Shown here: in pieces, positions 8,095 to 15,841 of the stretch
How positions within the stretch are numbered: the first letter of the stretch is position 1
Layout: every line of letters begins with the position of its first letter
NCBI RefSeq assembly: GCF_036208045.1
Contig: NZ_CP121472.1
Location: 186,001-250,000, forward strand
Source: Thiorhodovibrio winogradskyi
GTDB taxonomy: Bacteria; Pseudomonadota; Gammaproteobacteria; Chromatiales; Chromatiaceae
Reading direction: 5' to 3'
DNA length: 64,000 nt
Translations under genes and position numbers: made by a program
The notes under the pieces: generated by a model
Told to the model about the DNA's origin: nothing
Database searches by the model: none
What the model saw: only the letters and a program-made list of their open reading frames with translations

Positions 8095-8433
8095 TCACGC
8101 TCGCTTGTTGGTTAGTGACTTGCGGCGCTTGTAGTCTTCCCACAGGGCAACCGCTTCATTGATGTCTTTTTGCTGCCGCTTCTTCGTGCCGCCACCGAGC
8201 AGAACAATAATCGTCAGGCCGTCTTTGGCCAGGTAAATGCGGTAGCCCGGCCCCCAGTCGATCCGGTACTCACCAATGCCCCGGAACCACTCCACATTCG
8301 ACAGATTGCCCTGCTCCATCCGTGCCGCAGCAACGCTGACCTTAGCGGCGGCCAGCGGATCGAGTGTCGCAAACCACTCTGCATAAGGGCTGCGCCCATC
8401 GGGCAAGTGCAGTTGCTTGACATGGTAAGTCAT
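8095..8433 (-). CDS. HigB/Gp49-like RelE-superfamily toxin
   Basis: This is probably a ribosome-dependent mRNA endonuclease. ATG 8433 (112 aa) is chosen because the family begins with MTYHVKQL-like residues; longer frames run into R3 and IS DNA. Typical features are FRGIGEYRIDWGPGYRIYL and LLGGGTKKRQQKDINEAVALWEDY. The upstream 335 bp, including the first 49 or so codons, also occurs at 17713-18045 next to a truncated copy. No clear ribosome site is seen. Confidence 0.85.
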   Translation of the reverse strand: MTYHVKQLHLPDGRSPYAEWFATLDPLAAAKVSVAAARMEQGNLSNVEWFRGIGEYRIDWGPGYRIYLAKDGLTIIVLLGGGTKKRQQKDINEAVALWEDYKRRKSLTNKRA

Positions 8434-8483
8434 CGAAGGAATGGTAACACATCCGTTTCCATTCGCCTCAACTGTACAAACAC

Positions 8484-8518
8484 GAAAAACCCCGCCCCGA
8501 ATGAACGGGAGCGGGGTT
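8484..8518 (-). terminator. Rho-independent terminator before higB (minus strand)
   Basis: A stem AACCCCGC/GCGGGGTT with extra inner pairs (8488-8518) is followed on the minus strand by five T. It would stop transcription entering higBA from the right. It is duplicated at 17910-17944. Confidence 0.65.
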
Positions 8519-8557
8519 GGAAAGGGTGCGTGCGTCCTTGCCCTTGCGGTCTGGGGT

Positions 8558-8620
8558 GCCGGGCTTGGCAGGTGCTGCGCCCGGCGCAGAAAACGTGGTC
8601 TGTCCCCGTTTCCCCCCCCG
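8558..8620. repeat. R3 repeat, copy ii
   Basis: It has the same string as copy i (GAAAACGTGGTCTGTCCCCG) and lies upstream of higBA. It is fused directly to an IS1111-type fragment at 8621. Confidence 0.75.
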
Positions 8621-9043
8621 ATGGCCAACAAGCTCGTGCGCATCGCCTGGGCGGTGATGACCACCGGAAAGGCCTTCGATGCAGCGCGCGGCGCGTTAGC
8701 GAAGCCGGCGACCGTTACCGCGTAACGCCTATCGGCCACGAACCATTCTGATTAACCCGCCCTTATAGGGCATCAACCGAGTTCCACACCACGAGTTGCT
8801 AAGAGTGAAAGTCACTGTAATGGCATGAAAGGCACGACCGCCTCGCTGAAAACCTGACGGGGACAGCAGCCAGCTTAAGTTGAGACTGATATACTGATTG
8901 AGGACGGCGAGGTACGCGAATTCCATTAGGGCACGGGATCGACTTCGATGATGATCCTTCAACGATGCCGGATATATGGCCGCAACGTTTCCTTCTACCA
9001 AAAACAGCGATTTTCCTCTTGCATCGCGGGGCGGACCATATAT
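8621..9043 (+). mobile_element. IS1111-type element, right-end fragment
   Basis: It begins at the 35th-last codon of the transposase (MANKLVRIAWAVMTTG) and keeps the complete right noncoding end with the inner repeat GCGGGGCGGACCAT and tip ATAT. It ends in the right half of an R2 repeat (GTCCCCAGAATTCC, 9044-9056). The left part of the IS is missing. Confidence 0.9.
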
Positions 9044-9056
9044 GTCCCCAGAATTC
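9044..9056. repeat. R2 right half next to IS1111-type fragment
   Basis: GTCCCCAGAATTC follows the IS tip directly. Confidence 0.7.
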
Positions 9057-9130
9057 CATGGGTGAATCCTTATGATGAATTCGCTTCTCGGCAGAATTGC
9101 AACCATGTCACGCCAAAGCGAGGCTTATTG
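9057..9130. pseudogene. short fragment homologous to 9439-9500
   Basis: The DNA reads CTTATGATGAATTCGCTTCT and CGCCAAAGCGAGGCTTATTG, close to 9445-9495. It is a remnant of the same lost gene, cut by IS material. No product. Confidence 0.5.
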
Positions 9131-9141
9131 CTGTTGCTGGT

Positions 9142-9166
9142 AATTAAGTATACTGTCCCTGCAATT
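9142..9166 (+). repeat. R2 dispersed repeat, uninterrupted
   Basis: AATTAAGTATACTGTCCC followed by TGCAATT. This is an unsplit copy of the motif into which the 1536-bp IS elements are inserted. Confidence 0.75.
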
Positions 9167-9426
9167 CGAGTTCCACACCACGAGTTGCTAAGAGTGAAAG
9201 TCACTGTAATGGCATGAAAGGTACGACCGCCTCGCTGAAAACCTGACGGGGACAGCAGCCAGCTTAAGCTGAGACTGATATACTGATTGAGGACGGCGAG
9301 GTACGCGAATTCCATTAGGGCACGGGGACCGCAATGCGTCCCGAGATCGATGCCGGATATATGGCCGCAACGTTTCCTTCTACCAAACAGCGATTTTCCT
9401 CTTGCATCGCGGGGCGGACCATATAT
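9167..9426 (+). mobile_element. 260-bp IS1111-type right-end piece without transposase
   Basis: It matches the IS noncoding right end from the CGAGTTCCACACCACG string to the tip ATATAT, then the R2 right half (9427-9438). Between GGGCACGG and GATGCCGG its sequence differs from the full copies and forms its own hairpin (GGGAC 9325-9329 with GTCCC 9338-9342). A 2-nt deletion lies in an A run. Confidence 0.85.
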
Positions 9427-9438
9427 GTCCCCGGAATT
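9427..9438. repeat. R2 right half
   Basis: GTCCCCGGAATT follows the IS tip. Confidence 0.7.
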
Positions 9439-9664
9439 GCTTATGATGATTGGCTTCTCGGCAAAATTGCGTCATGGCATGCCAAAGCGAGGCTTAATTG
9501 CGATGGACTCACCCAAGAGCGCGAGCAGCAGTTCTACCACATGAACCGCGCCGCCCTCGCCCTCGGCAGCGACCAGCGCAAGTTCTTGATTCAGCCACAA
9601 CCCGGAGGCCTGGGCGCTGGCGGATGCGGTGATGGAGATGGCTGCGCTAAGGGACGCCGGTTAA
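9439..9664 (+). pseudogene. C-terminal fragment of an unidentified gene
   Basis: The readable protein is YDDWLLGKIASWHAKARL, then LTQEREQQFYHMNRAALALG and SDQRKFLIQP. After a one-base frameshift it continues PEAWALADAVMEMAALRDAG and stop. The N-terminal part is replaced by IS DNA. A partial second copy lies at 9057-9130. Family not recognised. Confidence 0.5.
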
Positions 9665-9686
9665 TGCTGCCAGCGTGGCCTGCGCC

Positions 9687-10654
9687 TCAGTGGAAGATGG
9701 TCTCGGGGCTCTCGGCGCTGAGGATGCGACCCAGCCAAGTGTCGAGTTGCTCAAGCTCCGCCTGTTCGATACGCTCGCGGTGCGTTTGCACGGCCTCGGG
9801 GCCGAATTTTTGATCGAGCTGACGCAGCAATGTCCTGGCCTCGCCCTGCTGCACTCCCTTCTCAATTCCCGCTCGCTCAACAGTCGTCACGTATGGCATT
9901 TGGTATTGCTCCTCGTAGGCGTAGAGTTCTTGGCGAAATTCTGCTTCCAGCTCTTCAGGCAGACGGATCATCCAATCGATCAGGCGGAAGAGTTCTTCAA
10001 TCAGCGTGCGCTCATAGCCGCGCTCGTACATCAGGCGCATCAAGCGGAATTTCCAGCGTTTCAGGGTCTCGGCGTCATCGGTGACTTTGGCCTGAATTTG
10101 AGCCATCACCACCAGGGCAAAAACATTGTCGCTGGCTTCCAGCTCGGCCCAACGCTCGGGGGTGGTGTAGTCGAGCAGTTTGACCATTGGAAAGTCGAAT
10201 TGCACCCGACAGTCCCACAGCGCCGTGCGGTAGCTGTTGGGGCGGAAACTGCGCTTGGTATCGGCCAGCACCGCCAGACTCGCGACCGGCACTTGGTAGG
10301 CATCGCGGATTTTGTAATTGTAGGTGAACATCCGTTCAGCAAAGTCGCTTTGCGGATCACCTTGCACTTCAACATGGGCTAGCACCCACACCGGCGTGTC
10401 ATTGCGGCGGGTGAGGCCGACGAGCTTATCCGCATAGCGCCGGGTGGTCTTGGCCTCGCGCACAACCCTTAGATGGGCTTGGGCTGGAATTCCTTGTCGA
10501 GAAACTGCACGCCCTTTGACCAGTCGATCTCGGCATGGATGGCCGGGAACAGCAACTCCAGAAACTCCGGAAAGAACTGCTCCAGCGCTTCTTTCCAGGG
10601 GCTGTCGTAGTCGGGTTTGTCGCTGCTGTCGGTGGCTTGGGTGTCGGCTGTCAT
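9687..10654 (-). pseudogene. Rpn-type PD-(D/E)XK nuclease-like gene, frameshifted, copy A
   Basis: Rpn-type proteins are transposase-derived nucleases often found in several copies. The N-terminal 61 codons (10654-10469: DSPWKEALEQFFPEFLELLF) end at a stop. The rest continues in another frame from about 10480 (VVREAKTTRRYADKLVGL, ADTKRSFRPNSY, ALVVMAQI, then SPETIFH). The shift lies near the string CAGCCCAAGCCCATCTAAGG. Copy B at 26240-27219 carries the same shift, so the mutation predates the duplication. A programmed frameshift is possible but less likely. Confidence 0.75.
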
Positions 10655-10710
10655 GGGGTGATTTTAGCCGATTTGGGGCGGGGCTGGGAGCGTTGGGGGC
10701 AGCCCGAAAG

Positions 10711-10724
10711 GAATTAAGTATACT
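10711..10724 (+). repeat. R2 left half, split by IS
   Basis: GAATTAAGTATACT immediately precedes the left IS tip. The matching right half is at 12261-12273. Confidence 0.8.
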
Positions 10725-10823
10725 AATGGGATGGTCCGCCCCGCTCCTACAAACCCGCTGAATCAAGCAAAATAGGCTATCGACAACCATCTAATCGTCA
10801 ACCGAAGACAGCAGAGAAGAGCC

Positions 10824-11942
10824 ATGAAAAAAGCGAAGAAAAAATCCGTAAAGACGTTTAGCAAAGAACCGGTCGTCACTATTGGTATTGATTTAGCCAA
10901 GAACAGCGTACATGTGTTTGGTGTCGACGCCGAGGGTGAAGTGGTGTTCAGCCGCAAGTTGGCACGAAAAGCGTTGAGTCAGTTCATCGCCCAGCAGCCG
11001 ACCTGTCGCATCGCCATGGAAGCCTGTAGTGGTGCCCATCACTGGGCGCGCACCTTCCAGGGGTTTGGCCATGAGGTTGTGTTGATCGCCCCGCAGCATG
11101 TGAAGCCCTTTGTGAAGACGAACAAAAACGATGCCGTCGATGCCGAGGCGATTTGCGAAGCGGCGCCCTGCTCGAAAAGGGGCCCGCGTCAATTGTTCGT
11201 GCCCATCAAGAATGTTGAACAGCAAGATACCCAGGGTACCCACCGCATGCGCTCGATGGTCATTGATCAGCGCACGGCGCTGGTCAATCAGATCCGGGGG
11301 TTGTTGGCCGAATACGGTATTGTCATTGCTCAAGGGCGTGCTGAGCTTATGCGCCGCCTGCCGGACATCCTTGAAGACGCCGAGAATGGACTCAGTGAGC
11401 GGTTTCGCGCTGAATTGAATGTTCTCCTCGAGGAGTTGCGTCACATGGATACGCGGGTCAAGCATTATGATACTCAGATTCAGGCCGTTGCCAACACCAA
11501 TGACTCGGCCCAGCTGTTGATGAGCATCCCTGGCATCGGTCCGCTGGTGGCCACCGCCTTGATCGCCACCTTGGGGGAGAATTGGGGGCTGTTCAATAAT
11601 GGCCGCGCGCTGGCCGCCTGGCTGGGGCTGGTGCCGCGACAGCACTCCACCGGCGGGAAACCACGCTTGCTCGGCATCAGTAAGCGCGGTGATGTGTATA
11701 TGCGCAAACTGCTGATCAACGGGGCGCGTGCCCCTGATCTGAACAATGGGCGCTGGGTTGAGAACAAAGACGACGCCCTCAGTCATTGGGCGCGCGGTCT
11801 CAAGCAGCGCCGTCATGCCAATGTCGCCGTGGTTGCGATGGCCAACAAGCTCGTGCGCATCGCCTGGGCGGTGATGACCACCGGAAAGGCCTTCGATGCA
11901 GCGCGCGGCGCGTTAGCGAAGCCCGCGGCCGTTACCGCGTAA
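10824..11942 (+). CDS. IS110-family (IS1111 group) DEDD transposase, copy A
   Basis: A 372-aa recombinase. The RuvC-like DEDD domain is N-terminal, with Asp in TIGIDLAKNSVHVFGVD, Glu in AMEACSGAHHWA, and Asp residues in KTNKNDAVDAEAI. The transposase_20 domain follows (LLMSIPGIGPLVATALIATL, AAWLGLVPRQHSTGGK, LGISKRGDVYMRKLLING) with the catalytic Ser region. Length is normal and the frame is intact. It differs from copy B by one residue (LPDILED against LPEILED). It should act with a guide RNA made from the noncoding end. Confidence 0.95.
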   Translation: MKKAKKKSVKTFSKEPVVTIGIDLAKNSVHVFGVDAEGEVVFSRKLARKALSQFIAQQPTCRIAMEACSGAHHWARTFQGFGHEVVLIAPQHVKPFVKTNKNDAVDAEAICEAAPCSKRGPRQLFVPIKNVEQQDTQGTHRMRSMVIDQRTALVNQIRGLLAEYGIVIAQGRAELMRRLPDILEDAENGLSERFRAELNVLLEELRHMDTRVKHYDTQIQAVANTNDSAQLLMSIPGIGPLVATALIATLGENWGLFNNGRALAAWLGLVPRQHSTGGKPRLLGISKRGDVYMRKLLINGARAPDLNNGRWVENKDDALSHWARGLKQRRHANVAVVAMANKLVRIAWAVMTTGKAFDAARGALAKPAAVTA

Positions 11943-12260
11943 CGCCTATCGGCCACGAACCATTCTGATTAACCCGCCCTTATAGGGCATCAACCGAGTT
12001 CCACACCACGAGTTGCTAAGAGTGAAAGTCACTGTAATGGCATGAAAGGCACGACCGCCTCGCTGAAAACCTGACGGGGACAGCAGCCAGCTTAAGCTGA
12101 GACTGATATACTGATTGAGGACGGCGAGGTACGCGAATTCCATTAGGGCACGGGATCGACTTCGATGATGATCCTTCAACGATGCCGGATATATGGCCGC
12201 AACGTTTCCTTCTACCAAAAACAGCGATTTTCCTCTTGCATCGCGGGGCGGACCATATAT
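11943..12260 (+). ncRNA. candidate bridge RNA region of IS1111-type element, copy A
   Basis: This is the noncoding right end, identical or nearly so in all copies. A hairpin GCCCT-TAT-AGGGC lies at 11976-11988. Tract 12105-12122 (GATATACTGATTGAGGAC) contains TATACTG, identical to the R2 target across the insertion point, and GAGGAC, 5 of 6 with the complement of the R2 right half. CCATTA (12140-12145) is the complement of the left tip TAATGG, and ATATAT (12189-12194) equals the right tip. A variable hairpin sits between the last two. That IS110-family elements use bridge RNAs is established; the assignment here is inference. Confidence 0.5.
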
Positions 12261-12273
12261 GTCCCCGGAATTC
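12261..12273 (+). repeat. R2 right half, split by IS
   Basis: GTCCCCGGAATTC. Joined to 10711-10724 it restores a full R2 repeat. Confidence 0.8.
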
Positions 12274-12295
12274 CCCAACATGGAGGGGGTTTCCG

Positions 12296-12850
12296 CTATT
12301 CATTGCGCGCAAAGGTGCGGTAGCCGTGCTGTTTGATTAACTCATCGCGCTCGGCTTCCTTGATGTCCTCGCGCACCATCTCCGCCACCATCTCGGCAAA
12401 GGAGATTTTCGGCGTCCAGCCGAGCTGTTCGCGCGCCTTGCGCGGGTCGCCGAGCAGGGTCTCGACCTCGGTGGGGCGGAAGTAGCGCGGGTCGACCGCC
12501 ACCCGGCAGACGCCTGCCTGGTCGAATCCCTGTTCTTCAACGCCCGTGCCGCGCCAGGTCAGGTGTATCCCCAGTTCGGCAGCGGCCAGATTGACAAAAT
12601 CGCGCACGCTGTGCTGTTCGCCGCTGGCGATGACATAGTCCTCGGGCTGCTCTTGCTGGAGCATCAGCCATTGCATCTCGACATAGTCGCGCGCATGGCC
12701 CCAGTCGCGCTGGGCATCAAGATTGCCCAGATACAGGCTGTCTTGCAGGCCGAGCTTGATGCGCGCCAGGGCGCGGGTGATCTTGCGCGTCACAAAGGTC
12801 TCGCCGCGGCGCGGCCCCTCGTGGTTGAACAGGATGCCGTTGCAGGCGTA
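12296..12850 (-). pseudogene. gmd: GDP-mannose 4,6-dehydratase, C-terminal piece of disrupted gmd
   Basis: It encodes [19 protein letters not shown], then [20 protein letters not shown] and the C-terminal [16 protein letters not shown]. This completes the gmd gene whose other parts are at 14661-15014 and 15636-15805. The piece starts at the TAA target copy (12849-12851) next to the ISAzo13-like element. Read alone it has no proper start. The encoded enzyme would convert GDP-mannose to the 4-keto-6-deoxy sugar for GDP-fucose or rhamnose, but this gene cannot make it. Confidence 0.92.
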
Positions 12851-12858
12851 AGGTGATT

Positions 12859-14091
12859 TCAGGAAACAAAGCTACCAGCCCCGAGGGGCTGAATCAGAAT
12901 ATCGTACTTAGGCAGATCAGGATTGCGATCCAGCCGAGCTTCGACGGCTCGCATGGCTTTTTTTGTCAGAGAGATTCCTTTTTCATAGACGGTGGTGCAC
13001 AGATTCACAATCGGTTGGATGCCTTTCCAGGTCATGGTGCGCGCCCAGGCGAGCATGGTCTCGGTATCGACGAGTAGGGCGCCGTTCCAGTGCAGTTCGA
13101 GAATGCCCCAGCACCGCTCAATGGGATTGTATTTGCTGTGATAGGGTGGAAAGTAAAGCAAGTGGATGGGTTTGTTGATTTGATCAGCCCATGCCACGAT
13201 GCGATGAAGAAACTGAGAGCGTACGCCACTGCTTTCAGGCCCGTTATCGATCTTGATCTGAATCAGCGTGGTGGCCTGCCGTTCGGCAAGAGGGAGCCGC
13301 TCCCACCACGCCTGCAAGGCATCGACAATGAAGTCGCTGGTTTTTGCTGAACTTCCGAAGTGGATGGTGAGTTGCCCGGTGTCTTCATCAAGGATGCCGC
13401 AAGGGGGATGCTTTCCGTTATCGCCCATGTCGTGATCACAGGCGCGCTGGTTGCCGCGCGTTAACCCACCGCGCGAGAACGGCCCAAGTTTCACGGTCGC
13501 CTTGCAGTCAACGCTGATGCGTTTGGCGCCCAGCACTTGGTTGGCGGCGTCTTTCTTCTTGATGTTGATGAAGATATCGTTGGTCTGCGGAATCTTTTTT
13601 TTTGGCTTGGCTTTGACAACGCGACGCAAACGATACCCCAGTCGATTGAGGATTCTAGCCAGCGTGCCGCGTGCGGGCAGAGCCTCCTGCGGATAACCGA
13701 GTTCACGCAGCCGCTGGCGCGCTTGTGCCGCCGTCAGCCGGGTAAAGGCCACGGTGCTGGTGAAGCTTGGCTCCTGCTGGGCGTGCTCCTCGGCGAGTCG
13801 ACGCAAATCCGCTGCCGCTTCGGGATAGTTCTCTTCCCAGCGCTTCCTTCCAGTCGTCAAGGGCTTGGCACTCAGACACACGACTCCAGTGCGCGCCTCG
13901 CCGAGACCCGTTTCCACCATCTCGCGCCCCCAGCCAAACAGCGACTCGGCTTTTCGCGCGCTGCCTGCGCAGTATTTCAGGGTCATCTCAGCGACAAAGG
14001 CACGACGCTCGCAACCGTGCATTTTCGAGGCCGCGAATCGGATGTCCGCAACATGTTCGCAGGTGGGCAACGAGTTTGATGGTAGCGCCAT
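12859..14091 (-). CDS. ISAzo13-family transposase
   Basis: A 410-aa DDE-type transposase. The N-terminal DNA-binding half ([60 protein letters not shown]) leads into the catalytic core. The core has Asp in [27 protein letters not shown], Asp-Asn in [17 protein letters not shown] and Glu in [13 protein letters not shown]. The frame is complete. The stop lies 7 nt from the element end. It may be active, but the element is now part of a rearranged unit. Confidence 0.9.
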   Translation of the reverse strand: MALPSNSLPTCEHVADIRFAASKMHGCERRAFVAEMTLKYCAGSARKAESLFGWGREMVETGLGEARTGVVCLSAKPLTTGRKRWEENYPEAAADLRRLAEEHAQQEPSFTSTVAFTRLTAAQARQRLRELGYPQEALPARGTLARILNRLGYRLRRVVKAKPKKKIPQTNDIFINIKKKDAANQVLGAKRISVDCKATVKLGPFSRGGLTRGNQRACDHDMGDNGKHPPCGILDEDTGQLTIHFGSSAKTSDFIVDALQAWWERLPLAERQATTLIQIKIDNGPESSGVRSQFLHRIVAWADQINKPIHLLYFPPYHSKYNPIERCWGILELHWNGALLVDTETMLAWARTMTWKGIQPIVNLCTTVYEKGISLTKKAMRAVEARLDRNPDLPKYDILIQPLGAGSFVS

Positions 14092-14660
14092 TTCTTAAAA
14101 ACTCTCCAACAATCAGAAAGGCTTCCATTATTACCCATGTTCTGAGTCAGAAAAAGCCTTCAAGAGGCTAAATTATGGTAGCTTTATTAGTTGAAATCAC
14201 CTAAAGGCCACGGTGCTGGTGAAGCTTGGCTCCTGCTGGGCGTGCTCCTCGGCGAGTCGACGCAAATCCGCTGCCGCTTCGGGATAGTTCTCTTCCCAGC
14301 GCTTCCTTCCAGTCGTCAAGGGCTTGGCACTCAGACACACGACTCCAGCGCGCGCCTCGCCGAGACCCGTTTCCACCATCTCGCGCCCCCAGCCAAACAG
14401 CGACTCGGCTTTTCGCGCGCTGCCTGCGCAGTATTTCAGGGTCATCTCAGCGACAAAGGCACGACGCTCGCAACCGTGCATTTTCGAGGCCGCGAATCGG
14501 ATGTCCGCAACATGTTCGCAGGTGGGCAACGAGTTTGATGGTAGCGCCATTTCTTAAAAACTCTCCAACAATCAGAAAGGCTTCCATTATTACCCATGTT
14601 CTGAGTCAGAAAAAGCCTTCAAGAGGCTAAATTATGGTAGCTTTATTAGTTGAAATCACC
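13743..14660. repeat. 459-bp tandem duplication within the ISAzo13-like element
   Basis: Positions 13743-14201 and 14202-14660 are identical except for at least one base (GACTCCAGTGCGC against GACTCCAGCGCGC). The join is TAA, the same trinucleotide as the target duplication, fused to internal AGGCCACGG. Confidence 0.9.
14197..14550 (-). pseudogene. duplicated N-terminal part of ISAzo13-family transposase
   Basis: It repeats the first 115 or so residues of the transposase ([19 protein letters not shown]...) with one substitution (TGVVCL to AGVVCL). It then runs into the end of the complete copy. It lacks the catalytic core. Confidence 0.9.
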
Positions 14661-15014
14661 TAAATGCCATAGGCTTCGCGGTAGTTGACCGTGATCCAGT
14701 AGGCGTAGAGCTTGGCCACCGCATAGGGTGAGCGCGGGTAGAAGGGAGTGCGCTCGGTTTGGGGAATTTCCTGCACCAGACCGTAGAGTTCGGAGGTCGA
14801 GGCTTGGTAGAATCGGGTCTTGCGTTCCAGCCCGAGGATGCGGATGGCTTCGATCAGGCGCAGGGCGCCGAGGGCGTCGGAGTTTGCGGTGTATTCGGGT
14901 TCTTCGAAGGATACCGCGACATGGCTCTGGGCGGCCAGATTGTAGAGTTCATCCGGCTGCACCTGCTGCATGATGCGGATGAGACTGGATGAATCGGTCA
15001 AATCGCCATGATGC
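14661..15014 (-). pseudogene. gmd: gmd, middle piece
   Basis: It encodes [40 protein letters not shown] and the active-site region [14 protein letters not shown] with [12 protein letters not shown] (the YxxxK pair of the SDR family). It ends at REAYGI where the ISAzo13-like element begins. The other edge is the IS200-like copy 2. It lacks the cofactor-binding N-terminus and the C-terminus. Confidence 0.92.
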
Positions 15015-15024
15015 AAAATCAACC

Positions 15025-15137
15025 ACTATGGACTGGAAGTCCATAGTATGGATTGCGACTGAAAGTCGCAATTTCGGTTAGAAACCGACTGAAAGCCGAG
15101 ACTGACTGAAGTCAGTTAAATCATGACTCAAAGTCAT
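15025..15137. repeat. array of six short stem-loops at IS200 end, copy 2
   Basis: It has the same layout as copy 1. The second stem is longer here (ATTGCGACT/AGTCGCAAT, 9 bp), and the fifth keeps its stem with a GA instead of a TA loop. The fourth has one broken pair (AGCCG). Confidence 0.85.
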
Positions 15138-15568
15138 TCAACGGTAAAACCATCATCTTGATGGTTCGGATGATCTTCGTGATGTTTCAAATATTCTCGG
15201 ATCATCTCGTCAGTTACATGACCCGAACTAAATGCCGCATACCCAATCGCCCAGAAATGCCTTCCCCAATAACGCTTACCAAGCTGCGGAAATTCTTCCT
15301 GTAATTTACGTGAACTACGGCCTTTAAACCATTTGACCAGATCACTTATTGAGTATTTTGGCGGATACGATATATACAGGTGAACATGATCCTTGCTCAC
15401 TGCACCACTGATAATCTGAACGTCGTTTTGCGCACATACTTGCCGGATAATTTCACGCGTACGATACCCCACCTCTTTCGTCAACACCGCATAGCGATAT
15501 TTCGTTACCCAAATCAGGTGAACTTTCAGGTCGTGAACTGTATGTGACGATTTTCTGTAAGACCTCAT
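15134..15568 (-). CDS. tnpA: IS200-like Y1 (HUH) transposase TnpA, copy 2
   Basis: A 144-aa protein with the HUH motif DHVHLYISYPP and catalytic Tyr region MIREYLKHHED. Residue differences from copy 1 are RTREIIRQ and DLVKWF. The gene lies in the same orientation as the gmd gene it interrupts. Confidence 0.95.
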   Translation of the reverse strand: MRSYRKSSHTVHDLKVHLIWVTKYRYAVLTKEVGYRTREIIRQVCAQNDVQIISGAVSKDHVHLYISYPPKYSISDLVKWFKGRSSRKLQEEFPQLGKRYWGRHFWAIGYAAFSSGHVTDEMIREYLKHHEDHPNHQDDGFTVE

Positions 15569-15598
15569 AAATGAGAGTTTACTAAAAGTCTTGCACTA

Positions 15599-15841
<243 letters not shown>

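Larger units (their letters stand above)
8287..8620. repeat. direct duplication of about 334 bp (partner 17713-18045)
   Basis: Apart from one C in a run (8 against 7), the two copies read identically over the whole length. Both contain the 5' part of the toxin gene, the terminator and R3. Identity at the left ends where the partner meets an R1 repeat. Confidence 0.9.
10725..12260 (+). mobile_element. IS1111-type (IS110 family) element, copy A, 1536 bp
   Basis: Subterminal inverted repeats ATGGTCCGCCCCGC (10731-10744) and its complement (12243-12256) lie 6 and 4 nt inside the tips. The split is 7 and 3 if the ambiguous T is assigned to the left end. No target duplication is seen; the element splits an R2 repeat. 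Copy B (24634-26169) has exactly the same length. The 318-nt noncoding right end is conserved in all four copies. Subterminal repeats are the hallmark of the IS1111 group. Confidence 0.9.
9687..12272. repeat. 2.6-kb inverted duplication, arm A (partner 24622-27219)
   Basis: The Rpn-like pseudogene and the adjacent 1536-bp IS occur here and, in reverse orientation, at 24622-27219. The arms match except for the last 60 or so codons of the Rpn frame, which differ at many positions. Confidence 0.85.
12852..14660 (-). mobile_element. ISAzo13-like element with partial tandem copy, inserted in gmd
   Basis: Terminal repeats GGTGATTTCAGGAAACAAAG (12852) and GGTGATTTCAACTAATAAAG (complement, from 14660) flank the unit. 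A 3-bp duplication TAA lies at 12849-12851 and 14661-14663. Removing the unit rejoins the gmd frame as ...GCATTTACGCC... (Gly-Ile-Tyr-Ala). Inside is a complete element (12852-14201) followed by a 459-bp partial copy. Confidence 0.85.

Noticed and set aside
8434-8739. N-terminal extension of the higB-like toxin to 214 aa
   Set aside because: The extra 102 codons read through a terminator hairpin, an R3 repeat and an IS end.
10893-11816. 307-aa minus-strand ORF opposite the IS1111-type transposase (also at 25078-26001)
   Set aside because: It is an antisense shadow of a high-GC transposase gene without recognisable domains.
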